From NCBI GenBank assembly GCA_001586965.3, contig LUCW03001379.1:62001-126000 (forward strand): a DNA stretch of 64,000 nt, written 5' to 3'. Positions 37,901-50,689 of the stretch are shown one piece after another; positions within the stretch are counted from its first letter, which is position 1; every line of letters starts with the position of its first letter. The notes under the pieces were generated by a model. It ran no database searches, was not told where the DNA came from, and worked only from the letters and a program-made list of their open reading frames with translations. This stretch comes from Sphaeroforma sirkka (taxonomy: Eukaryota > Opisthokonta > Ichthyosporea > Ichthyophonida). A program made the translations under genes and the position numbers.

Positions 37901-40900
37901 GCGGTACCGACATTCGATGCGGAAGGCAACGTCAAGAAGGTACGCGTGTGTTTAGACATGCGTGCCGTTAACGCGCTTATTCCTGGTGACCATTTCCTGA
38001 TCCCCAAGGTCAACGAACTCATATCTCGCCTCAAGAGTAAGAAGTACTACACGACGCTGGACATATCGGCTGCATACCACAGGCTGCCCATCCATCCAGA
38101 CTCACAATACTTATTTAGTTTTACACACGAACGTTATCAGTACTCGTTCACATCAGCACCGTTCGGTCTTCATGTACTCACGCAGCAGTTCCAACGTACC
38201 TTGAGTACAATACTTGATGGCTTACCGGTTCACCACTATATCGATGACATAGTTATCGCCAGTGACGGTTATGACGAACACGTTAGGACGGTGCAGAAGG
38301 TGATACAACGCTTAACATACCACAGTTTTAAGCTTAACCCTGCCAAGTGCCACTTCGCTATCTCCGAAGTCATGATCCTAGGGAAGAAAGTATCGGCACA
38401 AGGCATTGACATTGACCATGAAAAGCAGGCCAAGCTGATCGACTGGCCCACACCACTACGGTACAAAGATATAGTCTCGGCGTTGGGTTTAGCAAATTAC
38501 CTCCACGAACATCTGCCTAATTTCGCGAACACGGTTGCACCCTTGCGCGAATTTTGCAAACTCAAACCAAAGGAGTTGATAGGTGATCGTTGGGAGGAGA
38601 GACATGCACAGGCGTGGCAGGCAATGAAGGACGCAGTGGTGAATGCTGTGGCGTTACACTTTCCGGTCGACGGCATTCCTCTGAACTTGGAAACCGACGC
38701 TAGCGATTACGGTTTAGGGGAGCGCTATTCCAATGGGTCAACGGTAAGAAACATTACTTAATGTTCTTTAGTAAGACTCTGAACCATGCGCAACAGAACT
38801 ACGCCACACCTATGAAGGTGTTACTGGCATTGGTATATGGACTGACACATTTCAGGGAATACTTGGATGGGCAACGGTTTGCGGTCTTCACGGACCACAA
38901 GGCCCTAGTGTATATGAACACACAACTGAAGCTTAATCCGATGCTTCAGAGATGGCATCATATCATCGCGCCAATCAACTTTACCATATCGCATATACCA
39001 GGAGAGACAAATGTGCTCCCGGACATGTTAAGTAGAGTACACGAGGGGACAGCGGAGCAGGACGAACTCGAAATAATGTATACAGACGGCTGGCAGTTAT
39101 TCCCTAGTTACTTTGAACAAGCGCAACAACACTTTGGACCGAATGACATAGATGTATTTGCGGACCCAACCAATGCTCAGCTTCTTCGGTTCTGGACGAA
39201 GGATGATGGGGAAGGAGTGTTTGCCCACGACTGGTCGATAGTCGATGGATGGATGAACCCGCCTCGGGAACATATACACAGGATGTTACGCAAGATACGA
39301 GCCGACGGCGCACGGGCCACAGTATGTCTACCATGGGTACCAAGAGCACCATGGTTCGACCTGTTCAAGCAGTTATTGCAGACAGAACCGGTGCTGGTAC
39401 CACGGACACCACACACGTTCCTCAAGTACGCTAAGTACGCATGTGGGAAGACACCATGGGGTCATACCGTAGTAGCACGGGTGGGTCCTCCCAATGGATT
39501 CAAACTGGACCCGCTGTTTTCACAGCGACTTGGTTATGCAGAACCAAAGCATACAAAATATGTCATGTGTTTAGACACAGCGCGAGAAATCTCAGTGGCA
39601 CTGGCAGATGCAGAGGGTCATCCGGCGTTTGCACAAGCGAGTCCGGCGGAGAAACAGCGTCGTACGCAACTCACGCAAGCGCAACACGAACAAGGACATC
39701 ATGGGGCGGCGGACACAGTCCAACAACTTCGTCAGAACGGTCACGTTTGGCCAGGGGCACTTGAGTTAGCCACAGAGGTTAAGCGGCAATGTGGCACATG
39801 TTTGGGACAGGACACACTTCGTAAAGGTTTCCACCCGATGATTAGCATCGACGCACGCTACCCGTGGGACCATATTCAAGTGGACTACATCCCGATGCCA
39901 CTGGAGTCCAGACGCAAGAACAATTATATTCTTCACGTCTTAGCCATCGCCACAGGCTATTCTATCCTTCGAGCCACACCGGACAAGACAAAGGAAACCA
40001 CGACACAGACACTCATAGAGATTTTTGGCGAACATGGCTTCCCCCGTAAAATCCAAACAGACATGGGGAAGGAGTTCACCAACAAGTTAGTGGAGCTTCT
40101 GGTCCAGGAAGTGGGGATGCTACATAAGGTGTCTCCACCATATCGACCCCAAGTGCTGGGCTCGGCAGAACGACGTCACAAGGAGATTACACGTTCTATT
40201 CGACAATGCTGTGAGGCAGTTCCCCTTCGATGGGACGAACGCCTTCCGTTTACGATGCTATACCAGAACCTTCGGATATCCCGTCGCCATAAGAGTGCAC
40301 CGTTTAGCGTGTACTTTGGCCGCCGCCATGTTCCGTTCGCCGATTTCACGGACGAGTTACCGGATTCTCAGCCGATGACGAATGACACCTGGGCACAACG
40401 ATTAGACCAGTTACAGGACACTATATTGCCGACCCTCCACCACATTACCAAGAAGTATACAGGCAAGCTTACGACGACATTTGACCGCCTGCATGCTCAC
40501 GACTTGGTACATTTCGACGAAGGAGATGTGGTCATGGTACGATCAGAAGGCCGAACAACGAAGGCTATGCGGCCATTGTTTGGACCATATGTAGTCAAAG
40601 CTAGACACGGCCAACGCTACGAGTTAGCGAACAAGGATGGTTCCGACCCACCAGAATTCAAGAACAAACCGGTACGGGTGGAACTCCTCCGTTTAGTGCA
40701 TAGACGCACAGACCCACCAAATAACGAAGACTTATGGACCGAAGGAGGGGTTGAGTTTCGCCATATTATCACACATCGTACGAATGATGAGACGGGGAAA
40801 TTAGAATACCTGGTGAGATGGCGAGAAGGCGAACCAACGTGGGAAACAGCAGAAGCTTTTGATGATGCCAACGATATCGCGGCCTACCACAAAGCTTCGC

Positions 40901-40974
40901 AGACACGGACACGTAAGCGCCAACGTGCACAGTTCTAATACTTTATCTTCAATATAACTTTGTTCTCGGATATC

Positions 40975-41605
40975 GAGCTCAAGCTCTGGAGCATAAACCA
41001 GCAACTCTAGCTCCCGAGTATAAACCAGCCACTCGAGCTCTTGAGTATAAAAAAAGCAGCGACTCTAGCTCCCGAGTATAAACCAGCAACTCTAGCTCCC
41101 GAGTATAAACCAGCCACTCGAGCTCTTGAGTATAAAAAGCAGCGACTCTAGCTCCCGAGTATAAACCAGCCACTCGAGCTCGCGAGAATAAACGGTTAGC
41201 ACTCGAGCTCGCGAGGGAAAATCGTCAGCGGCTCAAGCTCGCGAGGTTAAATGAGCCACTCTTGCTTCGGAGTATAACACAGCGATATCAATCAAACAAC
41301 TCCTTGGGCATTGTTTTGAAACAGCGGGTTAATGGTTTGCACGATTTCTGCCACTGGCAGTTTTTCTCCGACACAAATACAGTCCTATATTGTACTTGCC
41401 AAACTCCTATATGCTGACACAGATGAACAGTAGCTTCAAGAATTCAAACACGACCGGTCGCTCGAGACGTACACATCGGGTCCTCTAGCTCTCTGAGGTA
41501 AAATGCCAGCACAATGCTCTAGCTCTCTGAGGATAAATGCCAGCACAATGCTCTAGCTCTCGAGGATAAATGCCAGCACAATGCTCTAGCTCTCGAGGAT
41601 AATGC
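40975..41605 (+). repeat. Tandem repeats between pol and the 3' LTR of element A
   Basis: About ten units of 25-30 bp with CTCGAGCTCTTGAGTATAAA or CTAGCTCCCGAGTATAAACC at 40975-41275, then about five units of GCTCTAGCTCTCGAGGATAA followed by TGCCAGCACAAT at 41480-41605. The motif echoes the AGCT target of the element. Confidence 0.85.
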
Positions 41606-41685
41606 CAGCACATAAGGTACTATGCTATTCTTATCATCTCTGAAACTGGCACACTGCTTTGTTCAGTGCTTCAGTTTGGGGGGGT

Positions 41686-41933
41686 TGTGGTCAGAATACA
41701 AGTACCTATATTTATTTGATTATTTTAGGGTTATTACAAGTTTTACAGTTTATCAGAATAATCTGATAAACTGGGTTTTAGGGTTTTGCTGGTTTTACAG
41801 CACATGACTAATGACTCATTTAAGAGTCAGTCATTTTAGGATTACTGTTTATAATTACTAATAAATGAACAGCGTCCCCCTCCCTGAGGAGGGAGAACGT
41901 TGAGATACAGTTATCTCGCGTATACTTACTACA
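41686..41933 (+). repeat. 3' LTR of element A
   Basis: Pairs with 33396-33643. It is preceded by a G run (TTTGGGGGGGTT) consistent with a polypurine tract. Confidence 0.95.
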
Positions 41934-41937
41934 AGCT

Positions 41938-42097
41938 AAAGGTACGTCCTGTGTGATCGAGAATATTAAGGCTCTTACCAAGAGGCAGTCCCGATCATTC
42001 TTACACAAGCTACCACTGCTAAATATTAACTGACTTAAATTGTAGCTTAGTTTATATAATATCGTTTAAAACATGGGAATATCCATCGAAGTTTACA
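41938..42097 (+). repeat. Left LTR of family B, second part
   Basis: Continues 32957-33395 and matches 50065-50224, ending AAGTTTACA. Confidence 0.9.
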
Positions 42098-42875
42098 TAT
42101 TTTTCAGTTATTTTGTAGTTACCGTAGTGTACTGCTTCTAGACTGTCGAATAATTGCTTACTATCCAGTGACAGGACGGTAAGTATTCTGCTACCCTAAA
42201 GTTAGCTACACTTTATTATTCTATCTATTCTTGAGATATTACTATGGCTAAATAAATTTCTAAAGGCAAGGGAGCCGCCAGCTCTAAGACTGCTAAGCCT
42301 GTTGAGTTTCTTGAGGCTACTGGGGACGCTGGCCCGTCTGGTACTGAGCCTGCCGTTGAAGCTGTAGAGGAAGCCGTTTCTGAGCTTTTCTAAGGAAAAC
42401 TCTGAGGATGACTCGTCGGACCCTAAAGCCTTAGAAGAAGAGATCTCAACTGCCGCGGAGAGGCTCGCCAGCGTCTGTGTGTCTCCTAGTAGTGCAGCCC
42501 AGAGCATCAGCTCGCCATCTGACCGCGAAAAGTCGGATATTGGAAAGGCTATATCTCCTAAACAAGTGGAGGAATCGTCTCGAGATCAGTGGTTTATTAC
42601 TACTAAAAGTCAGCCTAATCCACCTATTAACAAAGATGGCGGCGTTCCATTTCGTAAAATTTTATTGAATGCCTCGCCACTGAATTCCTCGCCACTGAAT
42701 TCCTCGCCACTGAATGTTGGGGCAGAAGACGCAAATGTTGGGGACGCCATAACTCGACAACGAGTAGTTGGATCTTCTCAATCTCAACGTCGAGCTTTTA
42801 AAGGAGCTAGCCGCTGCCGCAGTATCTGACCCTTCGATCTTATCCCACGTGGCCGACATTCTTCCTATACCGAAG

Positions 42876-42957
42876 AAAAAATTATTCCGAGCCGAGTTTC
42901 GAACTTGAGGCCCTCTGGCTTACTAGCCAACAGGTTAACCACTGAGCCAGTTACCGC
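42876..42957 (-). repeat. tRNA-like sequence inside family B (SINE or tRNA relic)
   Basis: On the minus strand it reads GCGGTAACTGGCTCAGTGG and on: an A-box-like TGGCTCAGTGG, a TTGGC/GCCAG anticodon-stem-like hairpin, a B-box-like AGTTCGAAACTC and a T run (ATTTTTTC). The acceptor ends pair poorly and the anticodon loop appears one base short, so a working tRNA is unlikely. Confidence 0.45.
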
Positions 42958-43537
42958 TGTGGAAGTTCTTACAATCTCAATTTCTAATCTCTTTAGCTTG
43001 AAAGCTACAATCGACCACCCTCTCGACAAACCTAACCCAGTCAGAGACTATGATCGTATGGAGATCGATGAGGCTTACCACCCTCATAACATCGATCCTC
43101 ATTTACCATCTAACCCTGGTAATCACGACTTTGGTAATCGTTATACCAGTACCTCACTAGAGAGTACCCACTCTAGCACTGAACACGAGGAAGTGAGAAC
43201 CAGACAACAACGTCTCAGGCTATTACGTTCTGGTATGCAAGTCCTTGAGGACCGTCTATTAAATGACTCTGACCTTGACGATAAGAAAGCGGATAACATT
43301 CGCTATCTAATCGATAACAAGAGAAAGAAGATAGACTCCATCTTGGCACTAGCAGCCCGTAGCACTGAGCGTGAGCCTCGTAAACCCTTCGAACCAAGCT
43401 TTATAAAGCAGCTAAGTAACGCGAAGGCCGAAGTCGATTTATCTACTATTGAGAGTACAGTGGAGACACTGAAGGCCTTTGACCAACTTAAGGAGTCTGC
43501 CAGCCTTAAGGATAATGCCTTTATTTATTTTTTGTGA

Positions 43538-44460
43538 GTCAGATGTAAAAGTCGGTCTCCTCTAGGCTGACTATATGATACCAAGACGTTTACATTAATA
43601 AGACAATACGTTAAACCGCTAAAATGCAAAGTGTTAAATGAGTTTTGCTCAGCCCTTGGTGATGGGCAAAAGATTATAGGATTTTAGACTGAGACTATTG
43701 TCTATATGCTCCGCTCTCATCACTCACTACTTCGGTCTAGATTTATTTTTGTTTTAGTTACTAAGACTAAATGTCATTTCATTGGACGCTTAGTTTACAT
43801 GTCACGCCTCGAAACAATTATCTAATCAAACTAACCAATATAATATCTCTAAGTTCAACTTAAGAAAATGAAAAGAAAATGAAAACATCAAGCTGGTGCA
43901 GTATGCATCTGTACCTAAACAAACCCCATCATTTGGTACCTAGCTCCACGGACACATCTAGTTGGCTGGCTAGGAGGAATCAAAACCATGGTGGCTTAAA
44001 TTCTAACAACTCTGATCCTGTCCTCTTCTCAGTGGATTATCTTGCTTTGAGATCATTATCGAATTATACCATAGGTTTGTACCAACAACCATTTCATGCC
44101 TGAGACCTTCTCTTATGGTACTCCCATTCATTAGAGATTCCCAAAGTGTCATTTTCAGGTATCAAATTGGTGACGTTCCTTTATTTTGTACAATTCTCAT
44201 TTCAGTGGAAAAAACCAATCCATATTTGGAAAGCCACCTAATTGTCCATAGTAGAGTCCCACACTCTACTGAGTACTGTCACATGTTCAGAGTCTTGAAT
44301 ATCTCAGTTCTTGTTCTTGTCCAATTCGTTAACCGCATATTGGTATTATAAGTAGAACCGTTAATACGTTTATACGTTTATAATATACGTTAACTGTGCA
44401 ACTACTATTAGAAACCAGCTATTTTTAACACAGAGGAATGAAAAACTATCTTAAAGGCCC
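43538..44460 (+). other. Internal region of family B with only short frames
   Basis: Lies between two gag-like stretches. It is AT-rich, with no motif recognised beyond its position inside the element. Confidence 0.4.
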
Positions 44461-47400
44461 ATGAGCCCAACTGAAAAGTTCTACCCCCCGCGCCGGTTGC
44501 GTGAGAATATACTTAACGCCTTCTTTGAAGATGCACGTGTCCGTGAACTTCTAGAGTCTCGCAAGGCCTTTGCGAACGATACTACTATTCGAGGTGCTCT
44601 AGCTCATATGACGTGTATGAGCACTTGGATGGGAGGTCGTACCTATACTGGCAAATATTTATTTATTTGTCAGATGATGGGGACTCTGGGGGCTAGCCTA
44701 TTTAAGAAGGTCAATAATGATATCATCACCTATGGTGATTTGCGATCTATGCCTTGGTCTGTCTTTGAGAAGATAGTTCAAAAGCATACCAACTCATCTA
44801 CTAGAGTACTTAGCACCTCGAGATTTACTCAGCCCGCTGAGCGTACCGCGACAGAGAATAACGCTGCGCGTAATACTAAGAAACCTCGCACTACTGCTGG
44901 AGGTGGTAAAGGCTCTACTTCTACTGAACCACAGGGTGAAAGAAAGGAGAGAGCACCTTGCAAAAAGTGTGGTTACAACCTCACCAAATGTGATGGCAAG
45001 TGGAATGGTAAACACGACTCTGTTAAGTGTGCACCAGGCAAGCCAAACTTTGGGCACAATATGAAAGAGTGTACTACTTGTAAGGGTCTAACAGTTGACA
45101 CAAAGATGATTGCAAGGACATGCCGGACGTCCAAGTTAAGCACTGACAGTTCTATATGTGTGCACTAGAGCAAGATTATGAGAAAAAGTTCAATAAAATC
45201 TATACCAAAGAAGATGAACGTATATTTCAAATCGTTTATGTCAATGGAGAAAAAGTTATAGCACTTTTTGATCCAGGGGCTGAAGTCTCTGCTATCTCAC
45301 GCCGAGTAGCCGACGCTACAGATATGACTATCCAAAACGAAACAACTGATTTAATCTTGGGAAATGGCAAAGTTACCACTTGCGAAGAAGCCATTGACTA
45401 TGTACACATATTGTTGTCAGATAGAAGAGAAGTAAAGACACGCTAATCGTTACTGACATGTCTCAAAAATACGATTCAATTATAGGTATGACTGATCTTC
45501 TCAGTTTAGGTGTAACTTTCACTGGTCTGCCTAATGGGCTAGACCCAAATAAAGGTCAGTTAGATGATAACATGTTTAAGATACCTAAACCTCCGGAAGG
45601 TGAAGCAAAAAATATGATTCCTCACTATACCGATATAATTATGGACTTAATTATACAAAGCAGAAAGATTGCAATAACTGACTGGTGTATGTTTAAGTTC
45701 TCTAGCGGGTACGTTAAGCTTGACTTAACAAATGTCGACTTATCTAAGTTTAAGTGTCCTTCACATAACTACGTGAGTTGGAGACACAAAGCCGTTGTCA
45801 AAACCCAAATTGAAGATTGGTTAAAACAGGGTCTATTGTAACCTCATTTAACTTAGCTCTCTTATCGGTCGATCAATATAAATCTGACGGAACGTTTAGT
45901 AAAATAGGAGTAGTACTAGACCTGTCGCCAATCAACAAACTAGTTCCGCAACATAGTTTTTCCTTACCAAAGATACGCGAGATACTACGCAAAATGGAAG
46001 GTGCGACTATCTCTTCCAAGATAGACTTAAAAGTTGCATTCCATCAATTACAAATATAGGAGCCGCATAGGAAATACTTTTCCTTTACTTGGCAAGGTAA
46101 GAAGTACCAGTTTAAAGGTGCACCTGAAGACTTACATATGTTACCTTCTTTCTTCCAACAAGTTATGATGGAACTATTTGCGGACCTGTTGGATAACGTA
46201 TCAGTCTATTTAGATGATATAGATATCTTTACAAAGACAGTACATGAACATGCTAAACTCGTTAAGCAAGTCTCAAAGCGACTAAACCATGCCAAACTTA
46301 AGATTAACGAGGACAAGTGTTCTTTTGCTAAAGATGCTATACACTTACTTGGTTACAAGGTATCTGCAGCAGGGGTAGAAATTGATCCTGGCAAGAAATT
46401 TCTGTTAGATTTATCAACATAAACTACTGGAAGAGATGTGAACTCTGTGTGTGGGTTGTTAACTTCTTCGTGGATTCGTTATCTCATCTTTCTCATTACT
46501 TAAAGCCTTTCAGTCACCTACGGCTGCACAAAGGACCTTTGGGAAAGCTCTGGACTAGAGAATGTGATGATGCATTTAAGCTAGTCAAAAGTAAAGTAAT
46601 GGACGCACCCATCATGCAATACCCTGTGGATGGCGTCCCATTCCAATTAGCAACCGACGCTTCAGATCGAGCGGTAGGTGGATTGCTATACCAAACGATA
46701 AAGGGTAAACCACGTAACATACAATTCTTTAGCAAGAGTTATAATAAGAGTCAAAGGAATTACCTTACCGTTAAACAAGTGCTCCTTGCTATAGTTACTG
46801 CGCTAAGACAGTTTAAGGACTACTTTTATGGAAGTTACTTCACTGTCGCTTGTGATCAAAAGTCTTTAACATATTTAAAAGACATGAACTCTAATTCACA
46901 GTTGTTGAGCCGCTGGCATGACAATAAGAGTCAAAGGAATTACCTTACCGTTAAACAAGAGCTCCTTGCTATAGTTACTGCGCTAAGACAGTTTAAAGAC
47001 TACTTTTATGGAAGTTACTTCACTGTCGCTTGTGATCAAAAGTCTTTAACATATTTAAAAGACATGAACTCTAATTCACAGTTGGTGAGCCGCTGGCATG
47101 ACATCATTGCTAAGTTCGCTTCTAACAATACACACATACCAGAGATACATAATCATCTTCCTGGCATGCTCTCTCGACTTATCCCTGACTACCAGAAAAC
47201 AGTTAAAGAGTTATTAGCAACCGATTGGATGCTTACTAAGAAATGGTTTAACCTCGCTCAATCAAGATGGGGTCTATTTACTATTGATATGTTCGACGCA
47301 GAACATAACAAACAGGTTTCTGATTATAGGTCGTTGACTCATCCTAAAGGTGATGCCTTTCAACTTGACTTATCAAAGCATAATGCGTGGGCAAACCCAC

Positions 47401-49625
47401 CTTGGCAACTTATCGCACAGTTGTTAAACTATGTTACTATTACTAAGTCTACCATTACGCCGTGTTGTCCCTTACGTAGCTCCGACCCATGGATACGTGA
47501 TTTAATTAATATGATACAAGACGAGCATATCTATGTCGACCGTGAACCCGACACGTTCTTATATCAGGGATCCTATTCTATTAAGAAGACACCTTGGAAA
47601 CACGCCATCGTTTATCGCATCGGTCCTGCAAGTACCAAATCTAAACTAGAGGAGTCTAAAGAGTTTGAACAAAAGCTCAAGACTCGTACAACACATGCAC
47701 CCAACAAGATTGCAGTCGAGGTAATGCCGATTGAAACGACATTAGATCGTAAAAACATGGAACTAGCTAAGGCCATGAATCAAAGACTCAAAGCTTTAAG
47801 AAAACCTGAAGCTCGCACTCAACTACTTAAAGCGTTGCTTAAACAACAGCCAGGAGTTGCGAAACAACTGAAGAAGATACTTCAACAATCTAATGTTGTT
47901 AATTACGTATCTCAGGAGTCTACCTCTCCTGATACTGAGGTTGCCCTTTCCAACAGGACTATGGTTCATCCAGCCAGCGTTACACAGAATCTGACTGACT
48001 TAAAGGAGCTCAAAAGTAGAGTTAAAATTATACATAATTTAACGCATCGAGCATATGAGCATATTTATAAAATGGCTATTCGTGCAGGGCTTGATCACCC
48101 GGCGCTCAAAGAAACCATACGTGAAGTATACCGACGCTGTACTGATTGTGAAAAGAACCAGATCAAGCGCAACGGTTGGGCACCCCTAAAAAGTGTGACA
48201 GAAGACCAACCGATGCGCCGAGTCATAGTCGATTTGGTGAAACTCCCACGATCCAAGCATCCTGGCGATGTATATATCTGTCATTTCTTATGTTTGGCTT
48301 CGGGCTATAACTTGCTTAATGCAATACCGAACAAACGCCCGCAAACAGTGGCAGAGTTATGCTATCACGTCTTTAATGACTTCAGTTTCCCTTGAGTACT
48401 ATGTTCTGATAACGGTAGTGAGTTTTGTACCGACGTAATGGAGGCACTTATACTCGTATCAGGCATGACCCATAGGCGTGGTGTTCCTTATAAAGCTCAA
48501 ACGCAGGATGCAAATGAGACACGTCATAGAGAACTAAAGAAGCTATTGCGTACCGCACTAGATGATGTTGAGGATATGTGGCCTTATCATTTGAAATGGG
48601 TTCAGACTCAAATGAATAACTGCATGAATCCTCAAACTGGAACACTCCGTTTCACTATTTCTTTGGCCGCTATAGTGAATTACAAGCAACGTTTGATAAA
48701 ACTGCGCCCGAGAAACACGTTACCCCGTGGCTACAAAAGATCGAGCATATGCAGAACGTTGTTTACCCCTGTTTACTCGAGCACAAGAATCGCGTCCTAC
48801 TTAAAGCGTATGACCGATGGAATAACACTAAGAACATTGTTCAGTTCAAAGTCGGCGATTAAGTTAACATTATAAATCGAAACGCCAACGTTACCGAACT
48901 CTCTTCTAAGACGATAGGACCTTTTGTTTTTTTCTGCCATGATGAGAAGAGTGATACTTACGAAGTGAATAACATTGATGGTACTAGCGCAACCAATCTA
49001 GGCACTCACCGTATCCCTACCTCCGAACTCTCATTCGCTCGCTCATTTGATTCTGATGTACCAGTTATGGAGTCACAAGTCAAAGATATAATTGACAAAA
49101 CATCCGAAGACGGTTACACTTACTACAAGACCCGTTTCATGGATGGGACAGTAGCTTGGCTAACCTCCGATGCATTTCGTGAATCTCGCGACTTTCTTCG
49201 TATCTTTAATAAGAAATGGAATAAGCGTTTACACAAGAACACACGAGATAAACGAAAAGGGTTTCCTCAGGTGACTACAAACCCTGACGGATCTGAAATT
49301 CCCTATTTGCCACCTACTTCCTACGTGACTAAACTTTCTGATCTGCTTACCAACAGTGCAGAAAATTGTTCAAACTTACCTACTAATGAAGAACAGCCTT
49401 TGGCTATTACCTTACCAAATAATAAACGTAAGGCGCCTACATCGGAAATGGTTACTGGACCAAATACTAAACGACATAGAGTACAACATGAGTCTTGAAC
49501 TCGTACATATAGGCACATACTTACTCGATAAGTCATGACCGAAACCGTTTTTACTTTGGTTTTCGCTTTACCAACTAGATCGTATCTTAACGTACGTTCG
49601 TAGTTCTAAAAGCTACTGGGGGCTA

Positions 49626-50224
49626 TGTAGAAATACGGCCTCCGGTCAGTCTAAAATATCAAGATCAATTGAGATAATACATTGGTTTTTATTTGTATTC
49701 TAAATAATTTAGTACAAGCTATTTTTCCAATATTTCCAAAGTGTTCTAAATTCACCCTGATGGCTCCAATAGCCTGAGTATTTGGTATGACTCATCTACT
49801 TGGACCTATTTGAGACATTAGTAGATGTAGGATATTATAAACTAAATTTTATAATCTCCGAACTACTACTTATAGATTTTGGTCCTCCCGCCAATCTCCA
49901 AAATCCAATAAGTCTTTTTCTTTTTTTAACTTTTCTTCAGATGGAACTTTATTTATATCTGCAAATGTATTAACGTGACTTACGTTATTATGTCTATTTA
50001 CAAATTAGGCATGTGGTCATGAACACTTAGCACTTCTGGTGAAAATTATCCAATAAAGAACAGCTACAGGTACGTCCTGTGTGATCGAGAATATTAAGGC
50101 TCTACCAAGAGGCAGTCCCGAGCATTCTTACACAAGATACCACTGCTAAATCCTAACTGACTTAAATTGTATCTTAGTTTGTATAATATAGTTTAAAACA
50201 TAGAAATATCCATCGAAGTTTACA
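49626..50224 (+). repeat. Middle LTR of family B
   Basis: Full 599-bp LTR, TGTAGAAATACGG to AAGTTTACA. The sequence after it (CCCACACG) does not match the flank of the left LTR, so it is not the simple partner of that LTR. Confidence 0.9.
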
Positions 50225-50689
50225 CCCACACGACATCTGGTTGGAAACCGCTAATCTCGGGGGGATTCATGTATCACCTGATGTCTTCTTCAGTAAGTGA
50301 TTTGAGAGGAAAGTAGAACACGGCCATATGAACGCCAAAGCACACAAAGAACACCGCGTACGGTGGAGAGTGTACAAGTTGAAAATTTGATGGGTGGTGT
50401 TTGGAAAAGATACCAATACCACAGTGTGAAGAGTATAAGATATTATGCCGTGTAGTGTGATGTAGTATATGATAGCGTGTGTTCGAAAGTATATGATTAA
50501 GAAATGTGGTGTTATGCCAGGTTTTACACAACCACACACATAACATCAACCTGACTTAAACATTCAAACACTTATCTGTTCGTTGTTCATGTTGAGTCCT
50601 TGTGGGTCGAAGAGCGTCATCATCATTGGTCCTAACATTGTTCATCATCGGTCAATACTACTGGGGTCTCTTCTTTAACGATGTCAGCC

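Larger units (their letters stand above)
33396..41933 (+). mobile_element. Ty3/Gypsy chromovirus-like element, family A (young fossil)
   Basis: LTRs of 248 bp at 33396-33643 and 41686-41933 (TGTGGTCAG to TTACTACA) differ at about three sites, so insertion is recent. An AGCT duplication flanks it (33392-33395, 41934-41937), inside the left LTR of B. Plus-strand parts: gag and nucleocapsid region about 34.93-37.14 kb with a Cys/His knuckle-like CAGC..H..C segment near 36.75; aspartic protease about 37.15-37.7 (LIDTGANRSCIS); reverse transcriptase about 37.8-38.7 (YIDDIV); RNase H about 38.7-39.05; a methyltransferase-like segment about 39.08-39.5; integrase about 39.69-40.6 with HHCC and catalytic core; C-terminal chromodomain about 40.75-40.9. 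The coding region is nearly whole, with perhaps three to five breaks, of which one could be the family's normal gag-pol shift. A G-run precedes the 3' LTR as a polypurine tract. Confidence 0.92.
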
